A stretch of DNA of 64,000 nucleotides, taken from the NCBI RefSeq assembly GCF_900142695.1, contig NZ_FRBU01000022.1:1-64000 (forward strand). Reading direction: 5' to 3'. The position numbers and the translations under genes were made by a program. Each line of letters begins with the position of its first letter. Within the stretch, counting starts at the first letter, position 1. The DNA comes from Flavobacterium xanthum. Lineage in GTDB: Bacteria > Bacteroidota > Bacteroidia > Flavobacteriales > Flavobacteriaceae. Of this stretch, positions 17,845-26,740 are shown piece by piece. Under the pieces are notes generated by a model that was given only the letters and a program-made list of their open reading frames with translations, had not been told where the DNA came from and searched no databases.

Positions 17845-18941
17845 AGCTTTTATACATTGTTCCTAACATCAATAACGCGGGAGGTGTCGCCCGAGTACTT
17901 TCGATAAAAACTAATTATCTTATTGAACACTTTGGATACGAAGTTCATATTCTTACTCAAAACAATGGTTTTTCTGCTTTATTCTATCCCTTCAATCAGC
18001 ATATTGTTTTTCACGATATGCTGTTAACAGGCACTGCAATTAGTCTTTTTAATTTGTACCAAAATGCATTAAAAGCGAAAGTGAAAGTCATTCAGCCAGA
18101 TGTCATTATTGTATGTGATAACGGTTTAAAAGCCTACTTAATTCCTTTTATTTTAAAAAATAAAATTCCGCTAATTCTAGAAATGCACAGTTCCAGATTT
18201 ATCGAGGAAAAAGAAGTTAAAAAAAACATTTTGACAAAAATTACTTCGAGTTTTAAGACTGTCTTGAAAAACAGAGGTGTCAAAAAATACGATCAATTTG
18301 TAGTATTAACTAGCGAAAGTGGAAAAGAATGGGATGTCAAAAATACGCTAGTGATTCCAAATCCATTATGGTTTACGATAAGAAAGCACAATGCTTTACA
18401 AAGCAAAAAAGTAATCGCCGTTGGGAGACATACTTATGAAAAGGGATTTGACAGGATGTTGGCAATTTGGAAAAAAGTAGTAATAAACCATCCAGATTGG
18501 ACGTTGGGTATTTACGGGAAATCAACTGAAAATCTAGATTTACGCTCCATCGCTAAAAATCTAAATATTTATAATAATGTTACCTTTCATGAGCCAGTTC
18601 AACATATTGAAGAGAAATATTTGGAAGCTTCTTTTTACCTAATGACGTCTCGTTTTGAAGCTTTTGGCATGGTGTTAATTGAAGCGATGGCGGCTGGATT
18701 GCCATGCGTTGCTTATGATTGCCCCAGTGGCCCCAGAGAAATTTTGACTCCAAATGAAAATGGATTTTTGATCGAAAATGGTAAGGAATCAGATTACGTG
18801 CAAGCCGTAGTAGCTCTAATCGAAAATGCGACACTAAGACAACAGATGGGTGAAAAGGCGAAATTATCCATCGAAAAATACAACATCGATGTGATTATGC
18901 AAACTTGGGATGAATTATTTATTAGAATAAAAAAGAATTAA
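17841..18941 (+). CDS. Family 4 glycosyltransferase
   Basis: A 366-residue retaining GT-B enzyme. NNAGGVARVLSIKTNYLIE near the N-terminus is the glycine-rich acceptor loop. VIAVGRHTYEKGFDRML near residue 193 and SRFEAFGMVLIEAMAAGLP near residue 270 are the donor-binding motifs, with the E-x7-E pair in the latter. The protein is similar in layout to WaaG/EpsF-like transferases; the sugar is unknown. It is the last gene of the plus-strand glycan set and its stop codon overlaps the stop codon of the convergent GT2 gene, leaving no room for a terminator between them. Confidence 0.88.
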   Translation: MKLLYIVPNINNAGGVARVLSIKTNYLIEHFGYEVHILTQNNGFSALFYPFNQHIVFHDMLLTGTAISLFNLYQNALKAKVKVIQPDVIIVCDNGLKAYLIPFILKNKIPLILEMHSSRFIEEKEVKKNILTKITSSFKTVLKNRGVKKYDQFVVLTSESGKEWDVKNTLVIPNPLWFTIRKHNALQSKKVIAVGRHTYEKGFDRMLAIWKKVVINHPDWTLGIYGKSTENLDLRSIAKNLNIYNNVTFHEPVQHIEEKYLEASFYLMTSRFEAFGMVLIEAMAAGLPCVAYDCPSGPREILTPNENGFLIENGKESDYVQAVVALIENATLRQQMGEKAKLSIEKYNIDVIMQTWDELFIRIKKN

Positions 18942-19828
18942 TTTTTATCATCGATAGCGCATAAATATCCAACTCGATACCAATTAAAAAGAAATAAATT
19001 AGGATGATTTCCTGTCAAATTCTTCATTAATAAATGCTGAAAAACGGAATGTATTTTGGAAATAATAAAAGTAATTTTTGTACCTTTTAAAAAATGATAC
19101 AATTGAATCAACTTTACAAAAGCAACATCAATTTTTTCTTCTTCATAAAGCGCAATCAAATTTTCTAATGACTCTTTAGTTTTTTTTAAATAGACCGAAT
19201 TTATATCAATATCTCCGTGTTCAACAACATTTTCAATATGATTTACTGTTGCGTTTAATAGACTTAATTGATACGAAACTTGCGTGTCGTCATGACCATA
19301 TTTTTTTAGATGAGCATCAAATTTTACTTGATTGAAACACTCTTTTTTTATAACGGTATTGTTAAAAAGTAATGATTGGAAGGGCTTCTTCTCTCGGTTC
19401 GTTGCAGATTTATCTTCAATAAATTTCCCGTATTTCCAACGTAGTTTTTGATTGTCGGAAGGGCATTTTTCAGGATGTTGTCGTCCTCCATAAACCACAT
19501 CAAAATCATATAAATTAGAAATGAATTTATTGATATAATCGTCTCTAATAATAATGGAGTCCCCGTCGACAAAAAGTAAATATTCAAATTTCGCTTGTTC
19601 AGCTAAGGAATTTCTGTTTTCACGATGTGCCAGATTTTTTTTTAACGATACAAAACTACAATCTGATAATGCATTTATATTCTCATTAAATGCATTCAAA
19701 CTTGATTGTGAAGCGTCGTCTTGGCAAAAGATTTCAAACACTATTCCGCAATTGATACATTGCTTTTGCAACTCCAAAACCAGCGGATAAACATTGTAAT
19801 TATAAACCGGAATTAGTATCGAAAGCAT
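18938..19828 (-). CDS. Family 2 glycosyltransferase coupled to ftsE
   Basis: A 296-residue GT-A glycosyltransferase. SILIPVYNYNVYPLV is the N-terminal strand, FCQDDAS the first aspartate motif, LLFVDGDSIIIRDDY the DxD site (about residue 95) and KKYGHDDTQVSYQL the ED-like acceptor motif near residue 185. The C-terminal 80 residues contain no clear extra domain. Its ATG overlaps the ftsE stop codon by one base (TAATG), so it is translated from the ftsE message rather than from the plus-strand glycan operon with which it converges. Its product may nevertheless act in the same glycan pathway. Confidence 0.85.
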   Translation of the reverse strand: MLSILIPVYNYNVYPLVLELQKQCINCGIVFEIFCQDDASQSSLNAFNENINALSDCSFVSLKKNLAHRENRNSLAEQAKFEYLLFVDGDSIIIRDDYINKFISNLYDFDVVYGGRQHPEKCPSDNQKLRWKYGKFIEDKSATNREKKPFQSLLFNNTVIKKECFNQVKFDAHLKKYGHDDTQVSYQLSLLNATVNHIENVVEHGDIDINSVYLKKTKESLENLIALYEEEKIDVAFVKLIQLYHFLKGTKITFIISKIHSVFQHLLMKNLTGNHPNLFLFNWYRVGYLCAIDDKN

Positions 19829-20514
19829 TATACTGTTCTCTGCTGAATCACTTCAAAAATTTTGGCGTCTTCACATTTCAATGTTTTGGAAGGGAATTTC
19901 ATTAACAAGGCATAATCATGCGTTGCCATAATGATGGTTTTTCCATTGGCATTGATTTTTTTCAATACCTCTAATACTTCTGCACTCGTTTGTGGATCCA
20001 AGTTTCCTGTAGGTTCATCTGCAAGAATTAATTCGGGATCATTTAGTAGAGCTCGAGCAATGGCCACTCGCTGTTGTTCCCCTCCAGAAAGCTGATGAGG
20101 CATTTTTTTACCAAAATCTTTCATCCCTACTTTATTCAAAACTTCTTCAATTTTATGCTGCATGTCTACGTTATTGATCCAGCCCGTTGCTTTAAGTACA
20201 AAAAGCATGTTGTCATTCACAGTGCGGTCTGGAAGCAGTTTGAAATCTTGAAAAACGATTCCAATCTTTCTTCTCAAAAACGGAATGTCATCTTCTTTTA
20301 AAGAAGCTAAATCAAAGTCGACAATGTTTCCCTCTCCTTCGGTTAATGGCAAATCAGCATACAAAGTTTTCATTAAGCTGCTTTTTCCTGACCCTGTTTT
20401 TCCAATGATGTAAAGGAATTCTCCATGATTTACCTCCAAGTTCACCTCTGTTAAAATAGATTTTCCTTCTTGATAAATAGTTACATTTTTTAAAGACAGT
20501 ACGGATTGTGACAT
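19828..20514 (-). CDS. ftsE: Cell-division ABC ATPase FtsE
   Basis: An ABC ATPase of 228 residues when started at [15 protein letters not shown] (20514). The Walker A motif [10 protein letters not shown]-loop FQDFKLL, signature [15 protein letters not shown], Walker [13 protein letters not shown] and switch histidine ATHD are all intact. The short length and the [11 protein letters not shown] segment after the Q-loop are typical of FtsE, which with FtsX controls septal peptidoglycan hydrolases. No ftsX is adjacent; in this window its partner is replaced by a coupled glycosyltransferase. The frame is open to 20565, but the promoter there argues for the later start. LolD-type ATPases are the alternative call. 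Confidence 0.85.
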   Translation of the reverse strand: MSQSVLSLKNVTIYQEGKSILTEVNLEVNHGEFLYIIGKTGSGKSSLMKTLYADLPLTEGEGNIVDFDLASLKEDDIPFLRRKIGIVFQDFKLLPDRTVNDNMLFVLKATGWINNVDMQHKIEEVLNKVGMKDFGKKMPHQLSGGEQQRVAIARALLNDPELILADEPTGNLDPQTSAEVLEVLKKINANGKTIIMATHDYALLMKFPSKTLKCEDAKIFEVIQQRTV

Positions 20515-20535
20515 AGTTTGCATTTGTTTATGGGG

Positions 20536-20565
20536 TAAAAGTAATAAGATAACGCTTCTATTCAA
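20536..20565 (-). promoter_or_regulatory. Promoter of the ftsE-glycosyltransferase unit
   Basis: On the minus strand: TTG (20565-20563), 19-nt spacer, TACTTTTA (20543-20536), which is 7 of 8 for TAnnTTTG. It supports the ftsE start at 20514. Confidence 0.55.
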
Positions 20566-20731
20566 AATAAATTCTGTTGTATTAAACAGAATTAAAGAAA
20601 ATAGGAATATTGGTGTATTTTTAAAATGTGAGATTTTACTAATAGTATCAAAAGAACGTCAAATTATACCTTGAAGAATAAATATTCATAATAAAAACCA
20701 ATTGTGATTCGTTATAGAGTTCAGAATATAA

Positions 20732-20739
20732 TACATTTG
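20732..20739 (+). promoter_or_regulatory. -7 promoter box of the TPR gene
   Basis: TACATTTG (full TAnnTTTG match) lies 21 nt before the ATG of the TPR protein. A TTG at 20702-20704 is 27 nt upstream, longer than usual. Confidence 0.45.
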
Positions 20740-20760
20740 AATTATTAAAATAAAATCACA

Positions 20761-23700
20761 ATGCGTAAATTTTCCTGGATCTACTTCTTTTCTTTCTTTA
20801 TAATAACGGCGGTGCTTTCAGCACAAAAATCGGCTATTTACACGCACGATTCAAAAGATTTTAATAAAGCGGTTTCTCTATTTAAGGACGCGCAATATGC
20901 ATCGGCACAACTAATTTTCAACAAAGTAAAGGAAACGGCCACCACGGAAGAATTGAAATCAGACTGTGCGTATTACGCTGCGAATTGTGCCATTCGAACC
21001 AATCAAGCAAATGCGGATGCGTTGATGGAGCAATTTGTAACAGATTACCCAACAAGCGTAAAGCAAAATCAAGCTTATATTGAAGTAGCACATTATCATT
21101 TTACGCAAGGCGATTATGCGCAAGCTTTACAATGGTTTGACAAAGTGGATGAAAGTAGTTTGAGTAGAAAGGATCAAGATAAATTTAATTTCCAAAAAGG
21201 CTATAGTTTTTTTAATGCTAAAAAGAAAAAAGAAGCTACTTCCTACTTGAACAAGGTAGTGAATTCTGCTGAATATGGGTCTCAGGCCAAATATTACCTC
21301 GGTTTTATGGCCTATGAAGGAGATGACTATAAACAAGCGACAAAGTATTTTGACGAGGTTTCAGGTGAAGAGAAATACAAAGAAAAGCTTTCTTATTATC
21401 AAGCAGATATGAATTTTAAGTTGGGAAATTTCCAAAAAGCAATTGATTTGGGTCAGAAAGCAATGGCCAAATCAAATCCTTTGGAAAAATCAGAATTAAA
21501 TAAAATCATTGGCGAAAGCTATTTTAATTTAAAAAAATACGATACAGCCATTCCATTTTTAGTCGCTTACAAAGGGAAAAGAGGAAAGTGGAACAATACC
21601 GATTTTTACCAATTGGGATATGCGTACTACAAACAAAAAGACTATGAAAATGCCATTTCCCAATTCAATAAAATCATTGGTGGAAAGGATTTTGTAGCTC
21701 AAAATGCATATTACCATTTAGGAGAAAGTTACCTCAATACCGATAAAAAACAGCAAGCGTTGAATGCTTTTAAAAATGCTTCGGAAATGGATTTTGACTT
21801 GGCGATACAAGAAGATGCCAGTTTGAATTATGCTAAATTGAGTTATGAATTAGGAAATTCGTATCAAAGTGTACCAGCGGTTCTTCAATCTTTTTTAAAC
21901 AAATATCCAAATAACGCCAACCGTTCTGAAGTAGAGAAATTGCTAATTGATTCCTATATTTCTTCTAAAAACTACAAAGAAGCGTTGGTTTTATTAGAAA
22001 AAAATAAATCGCCGGAAAATAAATTAGCCTATCAAAAAGTACTGTTTTATAGAGGACTGGAATTGTACACGGATGGAAAGTATGAAGATGCTTTAAAGAT
22101 GTTTACGAAAGCTACAACCGAACAAAAAGATCCAGTTTTTACTAGCAGAGCCATTTTTTGGAAAGGGGAAGCTGAATATGTAACGAATGATTTCAAGGAG
22201 GCATTGTTAAGTTTTAAACAATTTGCAGGTTCAAGCCAAGCTTCAAAAACCCCAGAATACAAAAACCACAATTATAATATTGCCTATTCCTATTTTAAAT
22301 TAAAAGAATACGATCAGGCAGGGAATTATTTTCAAAACCAAATAGAGAAAGCACCAGCTGATAAAGTGCGATTGAATGATTCGTATTTGCGTTTAGCAGA
22401 TTGTCGTTTTGTAACTTCAAAATACGGCCCAGCAATGGATGCGTATAATAAAGTGATTGAATCTAAAAGTATAGATGCGGATTATGCATATTTTCAAAAA
22501 GCAATTTCTTATGGATTTATGGGTAAAAATGACACTAAAATGACCGAATTAAACTCTTTTGTGCAATTGTATCCAAAGTCTGAATACAAAGACGATGCAC
22601 TTTTTGAATTGGCTAATACCTACGTTGCCGCTAACAAAAATGATCTCGCCATAAAAACATACGAGCGTTTAAATACGGAGTTTAAAAAAGGCTCCTTCAC
22701 TTCTAAATCTATTTTGCGTCAGGGTTTAGTGTATTATAACACCGATAATGACGATCAGGCATTGTTGAAATTTAAAAAAGTGGCTGCCGATTTTCCTAGA
22801 ACGCCGGAAGCTTTAGAAGCCGTTGCAACAGCCCGATTAATTTATGTTGATGGTGGTCGAGTGGATGAATATGCTAGTTGGGTTCGTACGTTAGATTTTG
22901 TTGCTGTAACGGATGCAGAATTGGATAATGACACCTACGAAGCTGCTGAAAAACAATTTCAACAAAACAATACTAAGCAAGCTATCCAGGGATTTAGTGG
23001 CTATGTAAGTCAATTTCCTCGAGGCATCCATGCCTTAAAAGCTAATTACTACCTTGGTCAATCGTATTATTCAGAAGGATCTGAAACCAAATCAATTCCT
23101 AATTTTGAGTATGTGATTGCACAGTCTAGGAGTGAGTTTACAGAGCAGTCTTTGTCAAGATTGGCTCAAATTTTTCTTAAAAATAAACAGCACGACAAGG
23201 CAATTGTAGTTTTATCCCGTTTAGAAAACGAATCTGATATTTCTCAAAACACGACTTTTGCACAATCCAATTTGATGAAATTGTATTATGACAAGAAAGA
23301 TTATGGCAGTTCAGGCACGTATGCGGAGAAAGTTTTGATGAATCCAAAAGCTGACGATAATGTAAAAAGTGATGCTCAAATTATTATAGCGCGTGCGGCA
23401 ATTGAAACGGGAGATGAAGCAAAAGCAAGAGTTGCCTACACCAAATTAATGGCAATTGCAAAAGGAGAATTAGCAGCCGAAGCGCTATATTATGATTCTT
23501 ATTTTAAAAACAAAGACGGAAATTTTGAACAGTCAAATGTTGCTGTTCAAAAATTAGCGAAAAATTACGCTAGTTATAAATATTTTGGAGCCAAAGGTTT
23601 AGTTGTAATGGCAAAAAACTTCTACGGATTGAAAGACAGTTATCAGGCAACCTATATTTTAGAAAATGTGATACAAAATTTTACTGATTTTCCAGATGTA

Positions 23701-23775
23701 GTGTCAGATGCGCAAAGAGAATTGAACACTATAAAAGCCGAAGAGTCTAAAACAAATTCATCAATTACAAAATAA
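20761..23775 (+). CDS. Large periplasmic tetratricopeptide-repeat protein
   Basis: A 1004-residue protein with a signal peptide (about 1-21, ending LSAQ). The rest is a long array of TPR units; recurring A-x2-YY-x-G-x3-Y and A-x3-F-x2-A patterns can be read from about residue 40 to 980 (for example YHLGESYLNTDKKQQALNAF, AIFWKGEAEYVTNDFKEALL). No catalytic motif was found. Such proteins are scaffolds; the outer-membrane barrel encoded two genes downstream on the same strand is a plausible partner. Similar TPR-plus-barrel pairs are common in Flavobacteriia, but the function is not known to me. The gap to phzF is 81 nt. Confidence 0.85.
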   Translation: MRKFSWIYFFSFFIITAVLSAQKSAIYTHDSKDFNKAVSLFKDAQYASAQLIFNKVKETATTEELKSDCAYYAANCAIRTNQANADALMEQFVTDYPTSVKQNQAYIEVAHYHFTQGDYAQALQWFDKVDESSLSRKDQDKFNFQKGYSFFNAKKKKEATSYLNKVVNSAEYGSQAKYYLGFMAYEGDDYKQATKYFDEVSGEEKYKEKLSYYQADMNFKLGNFQKAIDLGQKAMAKSNPLEKSELNKIIGESYFNLKKYDTAIPFLVAYKGKRGKWNNTDFYQLGYAYYKQKDYENAISQFNKIIGGKDFVAQNAYYHLGESYLNTDKKQQALNAFKNASEMDFDLAIQEDASLNYAKLSYELGNSYQSVPAVLQSFLNKYPNNANRSEVEKLLIDSYISSKNYKEALVLLEKNKSPENKLAYQKVLFYRGLELYTDGKYEDALKMFTKATTEQKDPVFTSRAIFWKGEAEYVTNDFKEALLSFKQFAGSSQASKTPEYKNHNYNIAYSYFKLKEYDQAGNYFQNQIEKAPADKVRLNDSYLRLADCRFVTSKYGPAMDAYNKVIESKSIDADYAYFQKAISYGFMGKNDTKMTELNSFVQLYPKSEYKDDALFELANTYVAANKNDLAIKTYERLNTEFKKGSFTSKSILRQGLVYYNTDNDDQALLKFKKVAADFPRTPEALEAVATARLIYVDGGRVDEYASWVRTLDFVAVTDAELDNDTYEAAEKQFQQNNTKQAIQGFSGYVSQFPRGIHALKANYYLGQSYYSEGSETKSIPNFEYVIAQSRSEFTEQSLSRLAQIFLKNKQHDKAIVVLSRLENESDISQNTTFAQSNLMKLYYDKKDYGSSGTYAEKVLMNPKADDNVKSDAQIIIARAAIETGDEAKARVAYTKLMAIAKGELAAEALYYDSYFKNKDGNFEQSNVAVQKLAKNYASYKYFGAKGLVVMAKNFYGLKDSYQATYILENVIQNFTDFPDVVSDAQRELNTIKAEESKTNSSITK

Positions 23776-23856
23776 AGAAACGCGGCAAGAAAGTTAGAAA
23801 ATAACTAAAGTAAGTATGAAATTTTGAGAATAGTCGAAAGCCAAAAAAATTAAAGA

Positions 23857-24720
23857 ATGACAATCCCTTTTTATATAGTAGATGTTTTTGCGGAACATAA
23901 ATATGCGGGCAATCAACTGGCTGTGTTTTTGGATGCACAAAAGTTAAGCACTAATGAGATGCAGACCATTGCCCGAGAAACAAACTTTGCGGAAAGTACT
24001 TTTATCACGAAGCTCGATCAGGAAAATAATGCAGCAACAATACGAATTTTTACTCCAGAACACGAAATGCAATTTGCGGGGCACCCCATAATAGGAACTT
24101 CATGGGTTTTGATGCACAAAGTTTTTGAGAAGCGCACTGAAAAGATCAATTTGTCAGTTCCAATAGGTGGTATTGTAGTTTATCAATCAGACGATTTGGT
24201 ATGGCTACAAGCTGCGCAACCACAATTTTTAGACACTTTTTTGGCAGAGGATTTTTCATCCTTCAGCAATTTAAGTCTTGATGATTTTGATGTAAAATTT
24301 CCCATTCAGGAAGTGACCACGGGAAGCGCTTTTGTAATTGTTCCTGTTAAAAATGCAACAGTATTGCAAAATTTAATCCTGAATCAGATTAAAATGGATG
24401 CTTGGTTGCGCGCTCATTGTAAAACAAACCATAGAGCCTTTTATTTTTATTGTTTAGAAGGAACAAAGCTTACAAGTAGGATGCTTTGTTTAGAGAATAA
24501 CCAACTTATAGAAGATGCTGCCACTGGAAGTGCGAGTTGTTGTTTGCAGGCTTTTCTTTTGAAATATTATTCTCCTGAAATCCAAATGATCAATTATCAA
24601 GGAGATTTTATCAAGAGACCCTCTCAGATTTATTTTAATGGAAAATTAGAGGAGAACAATTTTGATATCAAAATAGGTGGGAAAACGCAATTTATTGCAA
24701 AAGGGGAGTGGGAAGTTTAG
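23857..24720 (+). CDS. PhzF-family isomerase/epimerase-like protein
   Basis: A 287-residue protein with the diaminopimelate-epimerase-like double fold. The N-terminal PFYIVDVFAEHKYAGNQLAV and the catalytic-glutamate segment ETNFAESTFI (Glu near residue 46) are present, as is PEHEMQFAGHPIIGT. In the second half EDAATGSASCCLQAF is the matching signature. PhzF itself acts in phenazine synthesis, but most family members in non-producers have unknown substrates, and no phenazine genes are here. It sits between the TPR gene and the barrel gene on the same strand, so it is probably in their transcript. Confidence 0.88.
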   Translation: MTIPFYIVDVFAEHKYAGNQLAVFLDAQKLSTNEMQTIARETNFAESTFITKLDQENNAATIRIFTPEHEMQFAGHPIIGTSWVLMHKVFEKRTEKINLSVPIGGIVVYQSDDLVWLQAAQPQFLDTFLAEDFSSFSNLSLDDFDVKFPIQEVTTGSAFVIVPVKNATVLQNLILNQIKMDAWLRAHCKTNHRAFYFYCLEGTKLTSRMLCLENNQLIEDAATGSASCCLQAFLLKYYSPEIQMINYQGDFIKRPSQIYFNGKLEENNFDIKIGGKTQFIAKGEWEV

Positions 24721-24835
24721 ATTATAACAAAAGAATAATAGGTACAAAATAAAAAAATTAGACATGACATTTAAAGATTTAGAAATAAAAATAAGAACAA
24801 ATAAAGTATCAACTTTTTCGGAACCCTTTACTTCG

Positions 24836-26572
24836 ATGCGGTTTGGGTTTGGGATTTTGTTCTTCTTCGTCTTCCAATTTTCATTTGCACAAAAGAAAGA
24901 GCAAATAGGAAATGAAACGGTAAATGTTGTAAAACCGTATACCCCAAAAATTTCAGATGCTTTTAAAGTCAAAGAAATTCCGGAACTGGATGAGGAGGGA
25001 AATGCTAAAAAAGAAAGCATAAAATATTCTATTTTTTCCTTTCCTGTAGCCTCTACTTTTACACCCTCAAAAGGAAAAGCCGAAGGAGTTGAAAAAGAAA
25101 TTCAAGCCCCTTTATTTAAAAATTACGCAACTTTTGGTGTTGGTAATTACGGAACTTTTATAGGAGAATTATTTGTAAACCAAGACTTAAATGCGACGGA
25201 CTATGTTGGCGGTATGTTCCGTCATCATTCTTCTCAAGGCGGTATAGAAAACGTTAATCTTGATGACCGTTTTTTTGACACTTCACTTGATTTAATGTAT
25301 GGTTCAAATCAAAAGAATGTGTCTTGGAATTTAGATTTAGGATTTCAAAATCAAATTTACAATTGGTATGGATTACCAGAGAGTTTTGGTACCACTTTAT
25401 CGTCTCAAGATCGATCTATTTTGATCAATAGTATTAATCCAAAACAGTCCTACAACACCATCTCTCTGGGAGGAAATGTGGCTTTTAACGAAAGTATATT
25501 GAATAAAACAAGTTTGAAATTCAATCATTTTTCCGATGGTTTTGATTCTTCTGAAAATAGGTTTTACGCTAAACCAACCATATCCTTTGATGTAATGGAA
25601 AGTGCGGTGAAAACAGATTTAACTGTTGATTATGTCGCTGGAAATTTCAAAAATAATTATACAAATACCAATACGGAACCTTTGAAATATAGTTTTACAA
25701 ATTTTGGAATTTCACCGAGTTTTGTAATGCAAGAAGAGGATTGGACACTGAATATTGGTGCTGCAATTTTTTATAGTAGGGACAATCAAAATAGCAGCAA
25801 TACCTTTTATGTCTATCCAAAATTCAATGCCTCTTATAAGGTGGTTGGTGATTTGATGATTTTCTATGCGGGTGCCGAAGGTGATTTAAGACAAAATTCA
25901 TATCAGGATTTAGTAGATAGTAATCCATTTTTATCCCCAACATTAGCTATTGCACCTACGGATCAACAGTATGATGTTTTTGCTGGACTGAAAGGGAAAT
26001 TGACCAATTCAGTGAGTTACAACTTGAGAGGTTCTTACCTAAATGAGAGAAATAAAGCATTGTTTAAAAGCAATAGTTATGATGAGAATGCTGGGAATGC
26101 CGATTACGCCTTTGGAAATTCTTTTCAAGTCGTATACGATGATATGAGAACCTTAAACTTTTATGGAGAATTAAAAGCAGATTTCTCTGAAAATATCACT
26201 TTCGGAGTTAATGGAAGTTTTAGTAGTTTTACAAATAATTTTCAGCAAGAAGCGTGGAATTTGCCAGCAATAAAAATAAACTCCAGTTTGGATTTTAATA
26301 TTACAGAAAAATGGTTTGCTGGTGCCAATGTGTTTTACGTAGGCGAGCGAAAAGATTTCCAAATGAATACTGCTATTGTAACTAATGCTATTCCAGTAAC
26401 TTTAAAATCTTATTTTGATGTCAATGCCAATGTAGGATTCAAATACAGCGACCGATTGACTGCTTTTGCAAGAGCGAATAATATCACTAATAATGGATAC
26501 CAAAAATGGTTGAATTACCCAGTTCAAGGATTTCAGGTGATTTTAGGAGTAAATTATAAATTTGATTTTTAG
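24836..26572 (+). CDS. Outer-membrane beta-barrel protein, TonB-receptor-like barrel without plug
   Basis: From the ATG at 24836 this is a 578-residue protein with a signal peptide (MRFGFGILFFFVFQFSFAQ). An upstream ATG at 24764 adds 24 residues before the signal and is less likely. After a short periplasmic linker (NVVKPYTPKISDAFKV, about 30-85) the protein is an alternating beta-strand barrel ending in the outer-membrane signature VILGVNYKFDF. No plug domain or TonB box is recognisable, so it is closer to a stand-alone barrel or porin than a complete TonB-dependent receptor. Position behind the TPR gene suggests an envelope pair. Cargo unknown. Confidence 0.75.
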   Translation: MRFGFGILFFFVFQFSFAQKKEQIGNETVNVVKPYTPKISDAFKVKEIPELDEEGNAKKESIKYSIFSFPVASTFTPSKGKAEGVEKEIQAPLFKNYATFGVGNYGTFIGELFVNQDLNATDYVGGMFRHHSSQGGIENVNLDDRFFDTSLDLMYGSNQKNVSWNLDLGFQNQIYNWYGLPESFGTTLSSQDRSILINSINPKQSYNTISLGGNVAFNESILNKTSLKFNHFSDGFDSSENRFYAKPTISFDVMESAVKTDLTVDYVAGNFKNNYTNTNTEPLKYSFTNFGISPSFVMQEEDWTLNIGAAIFYSRDNQNSSNTFYVYPKFNASYKVVGDLMIFYAGAEGDLRQNSYQDLVDSNPFLSPTLAIAPTDQQYDVFAGLKGKLTNSVSYNLRGSYLNERNKALFKSNSYDENAGNADYAFGNSFQVVYDDMRTLNFYGELKADFSENITFGVNGSFSSFTNNFQQEAWNLPAIKINSSLDFNITEKWFAGANVFYVGERKDFQMNTAIVTNAIPVTLKSYFDVNANVGFKYSDRLTAFARANNITNNGYQKWLNYPVQGFQVILGVNYKFDF

Positions 26573-26577
26573 TTTTC

Positions 26578-26732
26578 TTTACCGCAAAGTGCGCAAAGGT
26601 TATCGCAAAGAATGGGAATATTTTATTTTTTGGAAGTTTTATATAATTAGAATATAAATGTTTTAGCTACAATCGATTTTACAAAATTACTTTGCGAACC
26701 TTGCGGAAAACTTTGCTTACTTTGCGGTTAAA
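26578..26732. repeat. MITE-like long inverted repeat built of CGCAAAG motifs
   Basis: The left arm (26578-26610) reads ACCGCAAAG, GCGCAAAGG and TCGCAAAG in series. The right arm (26690-26732) is its imperfect reverse complement: CTTTGCGAACC, TTGCGGAAAA, CTTTGC and CTTTGCGGTTAA. The two arms are separated by 79 nt of A/T-rich DNA. It lies between the barrel gene and the GreA-like gene and ends only 8 nt before the latter's ATG, so it forms the leader of that gene. No transposase is present; a nonautonomous mobile repeat or a structured leader are both possible. Confidence 0.6.
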
Positions 26733-26740
26733 CTCTTCAA

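Noticed and set aside
23857..24720. Phenazine biosynthesis cluster
   Set aside because: Only a PhzF-type gene is present; no other phz genes occur, and PhzF-like proteins are common in non-producers.
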